Positions 41,512 to 43,615 of a stretch of DNA of 43,615 nucleotides are shown here, piece after piece. This DNA comes from Paenibacillus sp. N3.4 (GTDB lineage: Bacteria > Bacillota > Bacilli > Paenibacillales > NBRC-103111), in contig NZ_VRTT01000063.1 of the NCBI RefSeq assembly GCF_008017805.1, forward strand, positions 1 to 43,615, written 5' to 3'. How positions within the stretch are numbered: the first letter of the stretch is position 1; every line of letters starts with the position of its first letter. Both the position numbers and the translations under genes were made by a program. The notes beneath the pieces are model-generated. The model was not told the origin of the DNA and ran no database searches. It saw only the letters and a list, made by a program, of their open reading frames with translations.

Positions 41512-43615
41512 TTGAAAAGAAATAAACGCTGGATTGCCATGATTCTTATATTCATGGTTACTTTAGGAGGGCTAACTGGTGGAAATGCTGCCGCTGCAGG
41601 TGCGGTTGTCTTGGATCAAGATCAGCCAAATTACTCTGGTAATATTTGGGTTAATCGTGATAATTCACGTTATCAGACGTTTACCCCTGCAATTACAGGT
41701 AATCTCACAAAGATTGATATCAACACATTTTATGTTTTAGACCCCCCTGAAGTAATCCAACTGATCCTTTATAAGGAGGGCGATCTTTCGACGCCGCTTG
41801 CCACAGCGCAATTGAGGGGTGTCAGCCTAGGCTGGGTATCGTTAGATTTCTCTGGGGCCCCGCCGTATTTGAAGAAGGACACGATGTATAGAATGGTTGT
41901 CTCCACGGGAGGAGATGCTGGTTTTGGATGGAATGGCAGCAATAGCAATCCGTATACAAGAGGTTATTCAGGAATTTCTACTTATGACTATACTTTCAGA
42001 ACTTACATGATTGCGGATAATTCGTTATCCCTGGGAGGGAGCGAGGTCTCTAGTGCGAATTCCAGTCTTGTAGCTGATGGGACAAGTCAGACGACGGTTA
42101 GTGTGAAGCTGAAAGACGCACAGGGTAATGCTTGGACAACTGGGGGAGCGACGGTCGCCATCGCTTCAACGTTTGGTACGGTTGGCCCAGTAACGGACAA
42201 CCATAACGGCACCTACACGGCGACGCTGACGGCTCCGACGACGGTGGGAACCGCGACGATAAGCGCCAGTGTTGGAGGAAATGCAATAGCAGCGACGGCC
42301 TCCGTTCAGTTCGTGCCCGGGGGGCTGTCAACAGCGAAGAGTACGGTTGAAACAGACGATGATTATTTGACCGCTGATGGGACCAGTCAGACGACGGTAA
42401 GCGTGAATCTGAAAGACGCGCAGGGCAATGCTTTGACGACCGGAGGAGCGACGGTCGCGATCACTTCGACGTTAGGCACGGTTGGCCCTGTAACAGACAA
42501 CCATAATGGCACTTACACGGCGAGGCTGACAGCACCGACGACGGTGGGAACCGCGACGATAAGGGCCAGTGTTGGAGGAAGTGCAATAGCAGCGACGGCC
42601 TCCGTTCAGTTCGAATCCGGGGGGCTGTCAACAGAGAAGAGCACGGTTGAAACGGGCAACGCTACACTAACCGCTGACGGAATCAGTCATACGACGTTAA
42701 GCGTGAAGTTGAAAGACGCGCAGGGCAATGCTTTGACAGCTGGAGAAGCGTTGGTCAGAATCACCTCGACGTTAGGCACGGTTGGCCCTGTAACAGACAA
42801 CCATAATGGCACTTACACGGCGACGCTGACGGCTCCGACGATGGTGGGCACCGCGACGATAAGCGCCAGTGTTGGAGGAAGTGCAATAGCAGCGACGGCC
42901 TCCGTGCAGTTCGTGTCAGGGGGGCTGTCAACAGAGAAGAGCACGGTTGAAATGGGCAACGTTACTCTGACCGCTGACGGAACCAGTCAGACAACGATAA
43001 GCGTAAATCTGAAAGACGCGCAGGGCAATGCTTTGACCACCGGAGGAGCGACGGTCGCGATCACTTCGACGTTAGGCACGGTTGGCGCAGTAACAGACAA
43101 CCATAATGGCACCTACACGGCGACGCTGACAGCCCCGACGACGGTGGGAACCGCGACGATCAGCGCCAGTGTTGGAGGAAGTGCAATAGCAGCGACGGCC
43201 TCCGTTCAGTTCGAGCCCGGGGGGTTGTCAACAGAGAAGAGCACAGTTGAAACGGGCAACGCTACACTAACCGCTGACGGAATCAGTCATACGACGGTAA
43301 GCGTGAAGTTGAAAGACGCGCAGGGCAATGCTTTGACAGCTAGAGAAGCGTTGGTCAGAATCACCTCGACGTTAGGCACGGTTGGCCCTGTAACAGACAA
43401 CCATAATGGCACTTACACGGCGAGGCTGACAGCACCGACGACGTTGGGAACCGCGACGATAAGGGCCAGTGTTGGAGGAAGTGCAATAGCAGCGACGGCC
43501 TCCGTTCAGTTCGAGCCCGGGGGGCTGTCAACAGAGAAGAGCACGGTTGAAACGGGCAACGCTACACTAACCGCTGACGGAATCAGTCATACGACGTTAA
43601 GCGTGAAGTTGAAAG
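41512..43615 (+). CDS. Large secreted repeat protein (Big_1/invasin-like Ig domains), 3' end outside window
   Basis: 701 codons are visible and the gene continues past the right edge. The start is TTG 41512, nine bases after GGAGG; an ATG at 41503 is directly on the binding site. A signal peptide (WIAMILIFMVTLGGLTGG, cleavage near AAAAG) leads to a beta-rich N-terminal domain of about 150 residues with no match I recognise. From codon 184 come tandem 100-residue Ig-like repeats: LTADGTSQTTVSVNLKDAQG, TTGGATVAITSTLGTVG, DNHNGTYTATLTAPTTVG, TATISASVGG. These match bacterial Ig-like group 1 (invasin/intimin) domains. Expected as a surface adhesin or stalk. Confidence 0.88.
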   Translation, partial: MKRNKRWIAMILIFMVTLGGLTGGNAAAAGAVVLDQDQPNYSGNIWVNRDNSRYQTFTPAITGNLTKIDINTFYVLDPPEVIQLILYKEGDLSTPLATAQLRGVSLGWVSLDFSGAPPYLKKDTMYRMVVSTGGDAGFGWNGSNSNPYTRGYSGISTYDYTFRTYMIADNSLSLGGSEVSSANSSLVADGTSQTTVSVKLKDAQGNAWTTGGATVAIASTFGTVGPVTDNHNGTYTATLTAPTTVGTATISASVGGNAIAATASVQFVPGGLSTAKSTVETDDDYLTADGTSQTTVSVNLKDAQGNALTTGGATVAITSTLGTVGPVTDNHNGTYTARLTAPTTVGTATIRASVGGSAIAATASVQFESGGLSTEKSTVETGNATLTADGISHTTLSVKLKDAQGNALTAGEALVRITSTLGTVGPVTDNHNGTYTATLTAPTMVGTATISASVGGSAIAATASVQFVSGGLSTEKSTVEMGNVTLTADGTSQTTISVNLKDAQGNALTTGGATVAITSTLGTVGAVTDNHNGTYTATLTAPTTVGTATISASVGGSAIAATASVQFEPGGLSTEKSTVETGNATLTADGISHTTVSVKLKDAQGNALTAREALVRITSTLGTVGPVTDNHNGTYTARLTAPTTLGTATIRASVGGSAIAATASVQFEPGGLSTEKSTVETGNATLTADGISHTTLSVKLK
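42061..43615 (+). repeat. 300-bp tandem repeats, five full units plus a partial sixth, in ABAB order
   Basis: Units start at 42061, 42361, 42661, 42961, 43261 and 43561, all exactly 300 bp and in frame. Units 2 and 4 share one version of the first part (ACCAGTCAG, ACGGTCGCGATC). Units 3, 5 and 6 share another (AATCAGTCAT, TTGGTCAGAATC, as far as visible). Unit 5 differs from unit 3 at 2 of the first 120 bases but at 12 of the last 180, where it differs from unit 2 at only 3, so it is a mosaic. Confidence 0.9.

Noticed and set aside
42098..42331. Minus-strand frame inside the adhesin repeats
   Set aside because: It is antisense to a clear coding repeat and has no ribosome site.
42061..43615. 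CRISPR-like array
   Set aside because: Units are 300 bp, in frame and coding, without short spacers.

Overview
The window looks like a chromosomal segment of an endospore-forming Firmicute of the Paenibacillus type. The pointers are strong AGGAGG-type ribosome binding sites with frequent GTG/TTG starts, moderate GC, a YhcN/YlaJ-type spore lipoprotein, a caa3-type cytochrome oxidase cluster (ctaC-D-E-F, ctaG, DUF420), a CvfC/YpgR-type HEAT protein and a YtrA-type GntR/ABC operon. This placement is inferred from gene content; no database search was possible.

Layout. 1-99: right end of an IS200/IS605-like element, with the RNA hairpin that normally ends an omega RNA. 215-1065: frameshifted alpha/beta hydrolase. 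1325-7278: MarR-controlled efflux operon with a short EmrA-like adaptor, a lipoprotein HlyD adaptor (frameshifted), an EmrB-like 14-TM pump and a secreted protein of unknown function, behind two TTCG-N4-CGAA sites. 7420-9328: LLM flavin oxidoreductase, a small conserved protein and a stand-alone IF-3 paralogue. 9425-11571: PadR regulator plus a second 14-TM pump. 11825-12329: small HTH protein and a ~260-bp MITE-like imperfect palindrome. 12361-13167: C39-like lipoprotein. 13240-15797: sigma-A promoter, c-di-GMP-I (GEMM) riboswitch, terminator, and a membrane GGDEF-EAL protein whose GGDEF is degenerate and whose EAL has altered residues. 15819-18957: nucleotidyltransferase-like protein, M48 membrane protease, 12-TM MFS pump. 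19030-23897 (minus): HEAT/Nfu protein, guanylate-kinase-like protein, DEAD-box helicase with a long RGG tail, spore lipoprotein. 24075-29524: caa3 oxidase and assembly genes. 29662-33998: YtrA-type operon with two ABC systems. 34226-38715 (minus): a ~1,496-aa pseudokinase-AAA-TPR-GAF-LuxR protein, frameshifted. 38875-43615: a region with two copies of a regulatory block in front of a YkgJ-like Cys-cluster membrane protein plus a cNMP-binding/CPBP fusion, and in front of a 56-aa two-TM protein plus a large repeat-containing surface protein that runs off the right edge.

Two patterns cut across the window. Four otherwise intact genes are each broken by what reads as a single missing base, a pattern typical of residual indel errors in an assembly but also compatible with decay; each repaired length is a whole number of codons. 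Second, the right-hand 5 kb carries a 33-bp identical block, with a separate 18-bp block, ahead of two gene sets. This suggests that a metal-cluster/cyclic-nucleotide/CPBP pair and a small-membrane-protein/adhesin pair are co-regulated. It is the best candidate here for an undescribed system.
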